From contig JAFQFR010000033.1 of assembly GCA_017398595.1 (NCBI GenBank), positions 1 to 37,945 on the forward strand: 37,945 nt of DNA, read 5' to 3'. The position numbers were made by a program, and so were the translations under genes. Of the stretch, positions 10,462-20,337 are shown piece after piece; position 1 is the stretch's first letter, and each line of letters begins with the position of its first letter. The notes below the pieces were generated by a model. That model saw nothing but the letters and a program-made list of their open reading frames with translations. It searched no databases and was not told the origin of the DNA. The DNA comes from Clostridia bacterium (GTDB lineage Bacteria > Bacillota > Clostridia > Oscillospirales > CAG-272).

Positions 10462-11210
10462 TTTGCTTCTTCCCTTCTCTCCATAAGGAGCTGTTCCGCG
10501 CGCAAAAGATCACTCTTGTACGTCACCTTAAAATTGTCCGTTCCCGTATCGACAAGCTGCACCTTGATGCCGATATGCTCGACAAGCGAGGCATCATCGG
10601 TGCCGACAAAATCATCCTCCACTGCCATATAGGCGGCAGCACGGTAGATCTCGTCTTTGAACACCTGCGGTGTCTGTGCCAGCCAGATATTCTCGCGCGG
10701 GAGCGTTTCGCCGATCGTCACACCCTCGGCATACTTGATCGTATCCGTCGCGCGGCAGGCGGCGATTGCAGCACCGTGCGCATATGCAGACAGGACAACC
10801 TCTTTGATCTGCGCAGGCGTGATCATGGCGCGTGCGCCGTCGTGGATGGCGACGTAGTCCGCCTTTTCGCTGATCGCGTCAAATCCGTTCTTCGCCGACT
10901 GCTGGCGCGTTTTTCCGCCCGCAACCACGCGCGTCAGTTTGGAGAGGTTGTACTCGTCCTTGAAAGCCTCGTAGCTGCCCAGCTCATCCTCTTTGGCGAC
11001 CACGACGATCTCGTCGATGTATTCGCTTTCTTCAAAAGCAAGCAGCGTGTGTACGATCAGCGGCTTGCCGCAGACCTCCAGCATCTGTTTGGTCTGCCCC
11101 GCGCCGACGCGACTGCCGCTGCCGCCCGCAAGGATCACCGCGCTGACATATGCGGTCTTGCCGAGCACGGCATACGCGGCTTCTTTGATTTTATGATACA
11201 ATTCTGCCAT
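10452..11210 (-). CDS. ispD: 2-C-methyl-D-erythritol 4-phosphate cytidylyltransferase
   Basis: IspD transfers CMP to MEP, step 3 of the MEP pathway. The 252-residue protein has the nucleotide-binding loop [20 protein letters not shown] (residues about 25-44), [32 protein letters not shown] and TPQVFK. A 22-residue N-terminal extension precedes the catalytic loop; no internal Met offers a shorter start, and AGGT lies nine bases before the ATG. The loop has TKQ where many homologues have PKQ. The gene starts five bases after the unknown 109-residue gene and overlaps ispF, so all three are co-translated. Confidence 0.97.
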   Translation of the reverse strand: MAELYHKIKEAAYAVLGKTAYVSAVILAGGSGSRVGAGQTKQMLEVCGKPLIVHTLLAFEESEYIDEIVVVAKEDELGSYEAFKDEYNLSKLTRVVAGGKTRQQSAKNGFDAISEKADYVAIHDGARAMITPAQIKEVVLSAYAHGAAIAACRATDTIKYAEGVTIGETLPRENIWLAQTPQVFKDEIYRAAAYMAVEDDFVGTDDASLVEHIGIKVQLVDTGTDNFKVTYKSDLLRAEQLLMERREEAKCE

Positions 11211-11215
11211 ACAGC

Positions 11216-11545
11216 TTACCTATAATATACATAATATACGACGATGGTGCGCATCTCTCCGCCGCGCTCCAGGTCGGGTGCCGTGATGATCACGCCGTCC
11301 TTGGAAAGCAGCTCAGACGCATCCATATCCGCGATCTTCGCGCGCAGCAGAACATCCGCAGAAGCAAACACCAGGATCTCATCGTCTCGGATGGAGATGC
11401 TGCCGCCCTTGCCGATGACCTCTTCCACGCCGTCTTTCTTTTCGCCGACATAACGGATACGCTTGTTGCTGATCATCTGCGCCATCTGCCGCTTGTATGC
11501 AAGCGAAGACGGATTTTTCTTGGAAAATCTCGAAAAAATCGACAT
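11216..11545 (-). CDS. Unknown protein of 109 residues in the isoprenoid operon
   Basis: I do not recognise this gene. The product has a basic N-terminus (MSIFSRFSKKNPSSLAYKRQ), no signal peptide or membrane segment, then an alternating beta-rich body with GKGGSISIRDDEILVFASAD and a Tyr-rich C-terminus (VVYYVYYR). It looks like a small cytosolic soluble protein. Its start overlaps the gpsA stop by one base and it ends five bases before ispD, so it is locked into the operon, and its codon use looks like its neighbours. Translation is supported by context, with no shadowing gene on the other strand. No function is claimed. Confidence 0.8.
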   Translation of the reverse strand: MSIFSRFSKKNPSSLAYKRQMAQMISNKRIRYVGEKKDGVEEVIGKGGSISIRDDEILVFASADVLLRAKIADMDASELLSKDGVIITAPDLERGGEMRTIVVYYVYYR

Positions 11546-12501
11546 TAAATAAACTCCTCTTTGAGCTGTCTGTCAAACAACGCCTGCAGCGTTTCGGCGG
11601 TGTCTTTGCCCTCGTACAAAACGGTATAAACCGCCTGCGTGATCGGCAGATCGACCGCATAGCGCTTGCCGAGCCCGATCATTGCCTTGGCGGTATAGTA
11701 GCCTTCTGCAAGGTCAGTGTAGCTCTCGCCCTTGACATAGGACTCACCGAACTGGCGATTGTGGCTGAATTTGGAGAAAACAGTCGCCTCATAATCGCCG
11801 AGATGGCAGAGACCGTACGCGGACAGCTCGTTGCCGCCCATCGCCTTGATAAGTCTTGCCACTTCCCTTGCGCCGCGCGCCATCAATGCGCCTTTCAGCG
11901 AAGAAAGTCCGAGACCGTCCAACATACCCGCGGCGATGCCGATAACATTCTTTGCCGCCGCGCCGACTTCGTTGCCGATCAGATCATTGCCGTAATAGAA
12001 ACGGATCAGCTTACTGGAGAAAGAATCCACGAGCTTATATTTGAGTTCTTCGTTTGCCGAGTCAATGACCATGCAGTTGGGAATGCCGCGGTAAAACTCC
12101 TGCACATGTCCGGGACCGATCCACACGGCAACATGATCTTTTCCGAAGCCTTCGCCCGCGATCTCGCTCAGACGCATGCCCGTCTCGATCTCGATGCCCT
12201 TCATGCAGAGCACATAATTCTTGTCCGTAATGCCCGCCTCGCGCAGCTCACCGATCAATCCGCGCAGTGCCTGCGAGGGTACGGAGATGACGATGACCTC
12301 GGCATCCGCAATATCCTGGATATTATATACAAGCTGAATGCTCTCACCGAGCGTGATCAGCCCGTTTGTACGCGTGTTTGTAAACTGGATCATGTGCGGC
12401 GTATCCGCAGGACCGTACAGCTTTACGGTATGTCCGATACTGTCCAAATACCATGCGATAAACGAACCCCATCTACCGCAGCCGATAACCGAAATGTTCA
12501 T
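11545..12501 (-). CDS. gpsA: NAD(P)-dependent glycerol-3-phosphate dehydrogenase
   Basis: GpsA reduces dihydroxyacetone phosphate to sn-glycerol-3-phosphate, the backbone for phospholipids. The 318-residue protein begins MNISVIGCGRWGSFIAWYL, a Rossmann GxGxxG. It has VPSQALR, KGIE, GPGHVQEFYRGIPN, the catalytic Lys in GAAAKNVIGIAAGMLDGLG, and ALMARGAREVARL. Length is near the family norm of about 330. plsY, which uses the product, is encoded 4 kb away on the other strand. Spacing is 12 bases from the ttcA-like gene and a one-base overlap with the next gene. Confidence 0.95.
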   Translation of the reverse strand: MNISVIGCGRWGSFIAWYLDSIGHTVKLYGPADTPHMIQFTNTRTNGLITLGESIQLVYNIQDIADAEVIVISVPSQALRGLIGELREAGITDKNYVLCMKGIEIETGMRLSEIAGEGFGKDHVAVWIGPGHVQEFYRGIPNCMVIDSANEELKYKLVDSFSSKLIRFYYGNDLIGNEVGAAAKNVIGIAAGMLDGLGLSSLKGALMARGAREVARLIKAMGGNELSAYGLCHLGDYEATVFSKFSHNRQFGESYVKGESYTDLAEGYYTAKAMIGLGKRYAVDLPITQAVYTVLYEGKDTAETLQALFDRQLKEEFI

Positions 12502-12513
12502 ACTATTTTCTCC

Positions 12514-13257
12514 TTAATCGTCATTGGGCAATCTGCCGACTTCTTTGAAGCCGTCCACATTGCCGCGCTGTATTGCGCCGAAAATGCGGTGGCGCAAGCC
12601 TTTATTGTCTTTTTCAAGCTGTCTGAGCAGTTGTTTCATGTTTTCTCTTTCCGTATTGCCGTTTGCGGGGCACTTACTTGCCGCCACGGGAAGCTCCGCC
12701 TTGTTTGCAAAATAGCGCACCGCTTTTTCGGGCACATAGATCATCGGGCGGATCAGATACAGCTCGGTGTTGGAAAGATAGGACACGGGCGAAAAGCAGC
12801 CGATCCTGCCCTCAAAAAAGAGGTTGAGCATAAATGTCTCGATCGTATCATCGAAATGATGCCCGAGCGCCACACGGTTACATCCCATCTCCTTTGCGGC
12901 AGCATGCAGCGCGCCGCGGCGCATTTTTGCGCACAGGGAGCAAGGGTTGTTTTCCTTGCGGATGTCAAACACCACTTTGCCGATCTGCGTGGGAACGACT
13001 TTATACTCTATATCCAGTCTGCGGCAAAGCTCCGCGATCTCCGAATAGTCCGCGCCCTCAAAGCCGAGATCGACGGTCGCGGCGCAGAGCGTATATTTTT
13101 TTTCATAGAAGCGCCGCAGTTCGGCAAGCGCGATCAGCAATGTGAGCGAGTCCTTGCCCGCCGACACGCCGACGCAAACGCGGTCGCCTTCTTTTATCAT
13201 GTCATAGTCCGCCACGGCGCGACGAACGTGACTTAAAATTCGTTGTATCTCTTTCAT
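12514..13257 (-). CDS. ttcA: TtcA-like PP-loop tRNA 2-thiocytidine synthetase
   Basis: PP-loop ATPases of this family activate tRNA for sulfur insertion (2-thiocytidine 32 in TtcA). The 247-residue protein has an N-terminal helix (HVRRAVADYDMIKEGDRVCV) as in TtcA, then the PP-loop SAGKDSLTLL (consensus SGGKDS, with Gly replaced by Ala), CSLCAKMRRGALH with a CxxC pair, and GHHFDDTIETFMLNLFFEG. A distal Cys occurs in AASKCPANGNTERE. These cysteines are expected to hold an Fe-S cluster. The assignment to TtcA rather than another PP-loop tRNA thiolase rests on CxxC spacing and the N-terminus. It is the first gene of its operon; the nifS-like gene at 32.8 kb could supply sulfur (inference). Confidence 0.85.
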   Translation of the reverse strand: MKEIQRILSHVRRAVADYDMIKEGDRVCVGVSAGKDSLTLLIALAELRRFYEKKYTLCAATVDLGFEGADYSEIAELCRRLDIEYKVVPTQIGKVVFDIRKENNPCSLCAKMRRGALHAAAKEMGCNRVALGHHFDDTIETFMLNLFFEGRIGCFSPVSYLSNTELYLIRPMIYVPEKAVRYFANKAELPVAASKCPANGNTERENMKQLLRQLEKDNKGLRHRIFGAIQRGNVDGFKEVGRLPNDD

Positions 13258-13265
13258 GGTTCCTG

Positions 13266-13294
13266 TTTATATCCTCGCGCATATACTGTTACAA
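13266..13294 (-). promoter_or_regulatory. Candidate promoter of the ttcA-gpsA-isp operon
   Basis: On minus, TTGTAA (13289-13294), 17 bases and TATAAA (13266-13271). The predicted start is at about 13259, only two bases before the ttcA-like ATG, so this transcript would be nearly leaderless. Only a close-spaced AGGA precedes the ATG. Confidence 0.45.
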
Positions 13295-13316
13295 ATCCAT
13301 GTTGCGAGGTATTGTT

Positions 13317-15945
<2,629 letters not shown>

Positions 15946-15963
15946 TTATTTTTGCGAAAAGTA

Positions 15964-15972
15964 TGTTATACT
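15964..15972 (+). promoter_or_regulatory. Extended -10 promoter candidate for the DUF3006-plsY operon
   Basis: TGTTATACT is an extended -10 (TG-n-TATACT) with only a poor -35. The TATACT is repeated at 15990-15995 by a 23-base tandem duplication, but the second copy lacks the TG. Confidence 0.4.
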
Positions 15973-16013
15973 GATAGCAACGACTGTTTTATACTGATAG
16001 CAACAACTGTTTT
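15968..16013 (+). repeat. 23-base tandem duplication in promoter/leader
   Basis: Two adjacent 23-base units (15968-15990 and 15991-16013) differ at one position (CGACTG against CAACTG). The unit includes the TATACT hexamer and ends just before the SD GAGGTG of the next gene. Confidence 0.95.
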
Positions 16014-16023
16014 GAGGTGTTTT

Positions 16024-16266
16024 ATGGAAGCAGAAAGCAAAAAAATGCGCGTTGACCGCATTGAGGAAGGACTCGCCGTTGCCTATACGGATGACGGGAA
16101 GGAATACATCCTGCGCGAAAACATCGCCAATTTAAAGGAAAGCGATATAATCATGGCGACCGCCGATGAAAACGGCAATGTGATCAAGGTGCAAGTACAG
16201 CGTGAGGAAACCGAAAACGTAAAACAAACCATGAAAAACAGACTGCAAAATCTGTTTAATAAATAA
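16024..16266 (+). CDS. DUF3006-like small protein
   Basis: An 80-residue acidic/basic cytosolic protein beginning MEAESKKMRVDRIEEGLAVA. The pattern 'V-D-R-I-E-E-G-L-A-V ... D-D-G-K-E-Y ... L-K-E-S-D-I' is that of the DUF3006 family, small proteins found widely in Bacillota with no established function. The C-terminal third is a charged helix (QREETENVKQTMKNRLQNLF). The ATG follows GAGGTG at good spacing. plsY starts ten bases after the stop, so the two are co-transcribed. Confidence 0.8.
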   Translation: MEAESKKMRVDRIEEGLAVAYTDDGKEYILRENIANLKESDIIMATADENGNVIKVQVQREETENVKQTMKNRLQNLFNK

Positions 16267-16276
16267 GGAGAAACAT

Positions 16277-16966
16277 ATGACAGACCTGCACGGATTTTTA
16301 ACGAACTATATCGACGCATACGCTTCTATGGTGATATGCATTATTCTCTGTATGGTAATTCCCTATCTGCTCGGCAGCGTGAACTTTGCGCTTGTCATTT
16401 CCAAAGTATTCTACCACGACGACATCCGCAAATACGGCAGCGGCAACGCAGGCATGACCAATATGCTGCGCACTTACGGTAAGGTCGCAGCCGCGGGCAC
16501 CCTGCTCTGCGATATGCTCAAAGCTGTCATTTCGGTGCTGCTTGGTCAGCTGATCTATAACGCGTTCGGCATCGGCGGTTATCTCGCAGGCTTTTTCTGC
16601 GTACTCGGTCACATCTTCCCGATCTTCTTCAAATTCAAGGGCGGCAAAGGTGTTGCCACGGTTGCAGCCATGGTTCTTACACTGGATCCTTTCTGCTTTT
16701 TGATCCTCATCATCCTGTTTATAATGATCGTCGCATCCACCAAATATGTGTCTCTCGGTTCCGTCATCTGCTGCATGCTCTATCCGATCCTGACCTCCAA
16801 GCTTGCAAACGCCGGACTCTCCGGTTGGGGAAAAGGATTCCCCGTACTGATCAGCTTTGCGGTTGCTGCGGTAGTCATCTTTATGCACCGCGAAAACATA
16901 AAACGACTGATGAACCACACCGAAAACAAGATCTCCTTTTCCAAGAAAAATAAGGAGAAAAAGTAA
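16277..16966 (+). CDS. plsY: Acyl-phosphate:glycerol-3-phosphate acyltransferase
   Basis: PlsY acylates the sn-1 position of glycerol-3-phosphate with acyl-phosphate at the inner face of the membrane, the first step in phosphatidic acid synthesis. The 229-residue protein has several membrane segments and the family motifs PYLLGSVNFALVISK, RKYGSGNAGMTNMLRTYGK and HIFPIFFKFKGGKGVAT. A Lys-rich cytosolic tail makes it somewhat longer than the usual 200. The SD is AAGGAG. The stop TAA shares its A with the ATG of the next gene (TAATG), showing translational coupling to the methyltransferase. Confidence 0.95.
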   Translation: MTDLHGFLTNYIDAYASMVICIILCMVIPYLLGSVNFALVISKVFYHDDIRKYGSGNAGMTNMLRTYGKVAAAGTLLCDMLKAVISVLLGQLIYNAFGIGGYLAGFFCVLGHIFPIFFKFKGGKGVATVAAMVLTLDPFCFLILIILFIMIVASTKYVSLGSVICCMLYPILTSKLANAGLSGWGKGFPVLISFAVAAVVIFMHRENIKRLMNHTENKISFSKKNKEKK

Positions 16967-18129
16967 TGGCGACCGAAACGCAGAAAAAACTCGCCGCGTT
17001 GCTCTCTCTTGCGGCTAAGAAGCGCTTCTTGAAAAAAGCGGTTTTCTCCAAGTGCGCGGACAAGGAAGTTATACGCGCCGCAGCAACTTTGTTTGAGCGC
17101 GGCGGCGAAGTGTACATCCAGCTCGAAACCTTCAAAACCGACGGCAAAGCACTGCACAAAAACATCCTGCCAAGCGATACCGACGCACTTTGCGCTATGG
17201 CAGAACCGTTTGCGCAGATCAACCTGATCGGCGACGGCGCAGATGCCGAATACCGCCGTTCCAAGAGCGGCAGTGAGACCGTTCTCGGCGAGAAAAAGTT
17301 TACGGCGGCAGCCGAAAACTACGGCAAGAAGATCGAGATCAAAGCACATAACCGCGCCAAGGCATATGCCTTTGACGGCAGCGAGCCGTTTCTCTATGAG
17401 CTCGGCGTAGCCGACAAAAACGGACGCGTGTTCGATAAAAAGCAGGCAAAATTCCGACAGATCAACCGCTTTACCGAGCATATCGCCGAGATCTACAAGC
17501 ACCTGCCCTCCGACGGCGAGCTGAACATTCTCGACCTGTGCTGCGGCAAAAGCTACCTCAGTTTTGCTGTTTATCACTATCTCACCGTCACCATGGGACG
17601 TAAGGTCAACATGGTCGGCATCGACCTCAAAAAAGACGTGATCGAATTCTGTAGCCGCACTGCCGAAAATCTCGGCTACACGGGTCTGCATTTTTACGAC
17701 TGCAATATTGACGATTACCCCTATACCATGCCCGTGCATCTCGTCGTGTCGCTGCACGCCTGCGACATTGCGACCGATATTGTACTGACCAAAGCGATCG
17801 AACTCGGCGCAAAGGTCATCCTGTCCACCCCCTGCTGCCAGAAAGAGCTGCTGCAAAATCTGGACACCGATGCATTTGCCTTTGTCACCAAGTACCCGAT
17901 GCTCAAAAAGAAGCTCTGCGACGCCCTGACCGATGCCATGCGTTTGGAACGCCTCGCGGCTTACGGCTACGACGTCACAGCACTGGAACTGACCGATCCC
18001 GACGACACGCCGAAAAACATCCTGCTGCGCGCCGTAAAAAAGGGAGACGGCAGTACAAGCGCAAAAGCCGAATATACGGCACTGTGCGAAAGTCTCGTCG
18101 GTGAAAAGAAACTGTATATCAAAGGATAA
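16966..18129 (+). CDS. Class I SAM-dependent methyltransferase (Methyltransf_32-like)
   Basis: A 387-residue cytosolic protein. The C-terminal half holds the SAM-binding motif I LDLCCGKSYLSFAVYHYL, the acidic residue ending strand 2 in VGIDLKKDVIEFC, and a motif IV region VVSLHACDIATD, followed by STPCCQKEL. This resembles the Methyltransf_32 family (PF13679), which includes uncharacterised RNA-type methyltransferases; the exact substrate is unknown. The N-terminal 160 residues have no motif that I recognise and may bind substrate. It is coupled to plsY by a one-base overlap and ends directly in a 17-bp-stem terminator. Confidence 0.85.
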   Translation: MATETQKKLAALLSLAAKKRFLKKAVFSKCADKEVIRAAATLFERGGEVYIQLETFKTDGKALHKNILPSDTDALCAMAEPFAQINLIGDGADAEYRRSKSGSETVLGEKKFTAAAENYGKKIEIKAHNRAKAYAFDGSEPFLYELGVADKNGRVFDKKQAKFRQINRFTEHIAEIYKHLPSDGELNILDLCCGKSYLSFAVYHYLTVTMGRKVNMVGIDLKKDVIEFCSRTAENLGYTGLHFYDCNIDDYPYTMPVHLVVSLHACDIATDIVLTKAIELGAKVILSTPCCQKELLQNLDTDAFAFVTKYPMLKKKLCDALTDAMRLERLAAYGYDVTALELTDPDDTPKNILLRAVKKGDGSTSAKAEYTALCESLVGEKKLYIKG

Positions 18130-18165
18130 AAAATAGAACGCCTTGACAAAGGCGTTCTATTTTTT
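18128..18165. terminator. Bidirectional terminator
   Basis: A 17-bp stem (A-rich foot, core AGAACGCCTT / AAGGCGTTCT, loop GACA) begins within the methyltransferase stop and ends in a T-run (plus) or, read on minus, another T-run. It separates the plsY operon from the convergent SLH-protein gene. Confidence 0.92.
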
Positions 18166-18168
18166 GTT

Positions 18169-20325
18169 TTATTCTGCTCTTGTGTTCTTTAAAGCAATTC
18201 GTGTGAAGATCACGCACGCTTCGCTCCGCTTCAAAGAATCGCTCGGGCGGTAGTTGTCCGTGCCGCCATCCCCACTGACAATGCCGGCATCATACAGTTT
18301 TTGCACCGCGGCGGCACAAGACATATCCGCAGTTACATCCGCAACACTGCCGCTTCTTACCGCGGCATATTCCTCCTCGGGCAGGATGTTCGCAAATACG
18401 ATTGCCATATCACCGCGCGTGATCGGCGTGTCATACTCTGCGAACTGTGTATCCGTGATGATCCCGTTTGTCACGCAGTATTCGACATAGGGCATATACC
18501 AGCTTTCGCCGCTTTCCGCCGCTCGGATCGTATTTCCATGATAGATCTTATGGATATTGGCAGCAGCGGTGAGCGCCTGCGCCACGGTAAAGGTATTCTC
18601 GGGGCTGAACGCAGCTGCAGAGGTGCCGCCGGCAAGCCCGAACTCGTATGCGTTCTTCACGAAAGCATAATACCATGCATCCTCCGCGACATCGGTAAAG
18701 CTGTCCGTATAAGTCTTCACCTTGGGAAACGTTGCCAAAGCGTCCACTGTATCTACGGTAAAGGTATACCGGTTAGAGGACAGATAATATTGCTTTCGGA
18801 TGGTGGAATAATACTCCACCTGCACCTCTTTACCGTCCTCGGAGAAATAGAACATCGCCACGATACCGGCTCCAGAGTCCAGGCTGCTATCCACGCCCTG
18901 CGTGTCGAACAGCATTTCGGTAACGGTATTTCCGTGTACACCCTGCCGCTGTGTCATCACAATATTATCCGCAGCGATATGACCGGAGAGTACCATCACG
19001 ATATTTTCATGCTGCGAAACAAGATTTTCCCATATGCCTGCACCATCCACGTATCCTTTCGCCTCGGAAACGGCAACCGGAAAGCCGTAATCCAGCGTTT
19101 TACCGTTCTCGTTCAGATATGCGTGCGTTACAACGATGACATTGTGCTCGGGATGCGCCGCGACGACGCTGTTCGCCCATTTCAACACCGAATCGGTCGG
19201 TCCGTAATCCAGCGTTAAGATCAGGTACTGCACCTCACCCACAGTCAGTGTATGGTAAACATTTTCAAAGCGATTCGACATTCTGCCCGCAAAGCTGCTT
19301 GCATACGCACTGCCTGTAAGTGCATTGTGGAAACTCGCTTTCGTATCGTGATTGCCGCGTGCAAGACTGTACGGGAGCACACCATCGAGCCGGAAGATAT
19401 TCTCGGTCGCGACCTTCCATTCCGCCTCGGTGCTCTTGTCGGTGATGTCTCCAAGTCCGATCACGAACTGAATGTTCTTCTTTTCCTTATTCTCTAAGAT
19501 CCAATCGTAGATATTGTGGAAAGAATCCGGATGATCGCGGGCAACGATCTGTGTATCGCCGATCACCGCAAAAGAATAGGCATACCCTTTCGCCTCTTCG
19601 ACTATATCCATCCAGACCGTACTGCGCGTCGCATCCATACCGTTGCCGCTGCAGTCAACGAGCGTATCCGGTGCATCGGTATAGCCGGTCGTAAAGTCGT
19701 AATACAGAAGCAAGTCATCCGAAGCAGGTGCCTTCATATCCGCACGGATCTCTTCTTGCGTGCGGACATCCGCATACACCGCAAGAGATCTTATCCGCCC
19801 TTTGAAGGAAGCCGAATTTCTCGCACGCATGTCGCCTCCGATGACCATGCCCTCGGTGCAAACCGTCCCTTCCGAAGACTCGATCGCGATCGACTGCATG
19901 AGAGCCCCGTTCAAATAACAACGGATATAGCCCGCCGCAAGATCGCGCACAAGCGTCAAATGACACCACTGTCCCATCGGCAGCGTCACCTTGGTAAAAA
20001 CATGGTCGTGCAGGGTCTCATCGGGATCCTTCCAATAGATCCGCGGGTTTCTTTTTTTGAAAATGCCGTAGTCGATGCAGGAATAGTCGTCTTGATTGTA
20101 GCCGTAATTACCAATCAACTCGCCCACTCTGGCAGCGGCAAGCGTCTTTGGGATATACACCCATGCCTCCACCGTATTCGGCTCGGCAGGCAGCGCTTCT
20201 GTCAGTGCATAACGGCTGTTCTCACCAAGAGAAATGCCCTCGTTTGCGGGATCTGCCGCCGCTGTCGCAAGCGAACAGGAAAGCAGTAGTATACAGGTCA
20301 GTACGATCGGAAAAAACTTTTTCAT
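18169..20325 (-). CDS. Secreted LamG / metallophosphoesterase / SLH protein
   Basis: This 718-residue exported protein has a signal peptide (residues 1-24, hydrophobic core FFPIVLTCILLLSC; Cys17 could act as a lipobox Cys). Residues about 28-235 look like a LamG/concanavalin-like sandwich (NTVEAWVYIP, WCHLTLVRD, GRIRSLAVYAD). Residues about 250-510 are a calcineurin-type metallophosphoesterase with GDTQ (256-259), GDITD (292-296), GNHD (324-327), His401 and GH (448-449); motif I has Gln instead of the usual DxH His. Residues 541-712 carry three S-layer homology repeats (SFTDVAEDAWYYAFV and two more) for cell-wall attachment. The SD overlaps the capA stop (12-base gap), so the two form an operon. 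Substrate unknown. Confidence 0.88.
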   Translation of the reverse strand: MKKFFPIVLTCILLLSCSLATAAADPANEGISLGENSRYALTEALPAEPNTVEAWVYIPKTLAAARVGELIGNYGYNQDDYSCIDYGIFKKRNPRIYWKDPDETLHDHVFTKVTLPMGQWCHLTLVRDLAAGYIRCYLNGALMQSIAIESSEGTVCTEGMVIGGDMRARNSASFKGRIRSLAVYADVRTQEEIRADMKAPASDDLLLYYDFTTGYTDAPDTLVDCSGNGMDATRSTVWMDIVEEAKGYAYSFAVIGDTQIVARDHPDSFHNIYDWILENKEKKNIQFVIGLGDITDKSTEAEWKVATENIFRLDGVLPYSLARGNHDTKASFHNALTGSAYASSFAGRMSNRFENVYHTLTVGEVQYLILTLDYGPTDSVLKWANSVVAAHPEHNVIVVTHAYLNENGKTLDYGFPVAVSEAKGYVDGAGIWENLVSQHENIVMVLSGHIAADNIVMTQRQGVHGNTVTEMLFDTQGVDSSLDSGAGIVAMFYFSEDGKEVQVEYYSTIRKQYYLSSNRYTFTVDTVDALATFPKVKTYTDSFTDVAEDAWYYAFVKNAYEFGLAGGTSAAAFSPENTFTVAQALTAAANIHKIYHGNTIRAAESGESWYMPYVEYCVTNGIITDTQFAEYDTPITRGDMAIVFANILPEEEYAAVRSGSVADVTADMSCAAAVQKLYDAGIVSGDGGTDNYRPSDSLKRSEACVIFTRIALKNTRAE

Positions 20326-20337
20326 ACACGAACTCCT

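Noticed and set aside
11497..13236. 579-codon plus-strand frame across gpsA and the ttcA-like gene
   Set aside because: It is an antisense shadow of well-identified genes with conserved motifs on minus.
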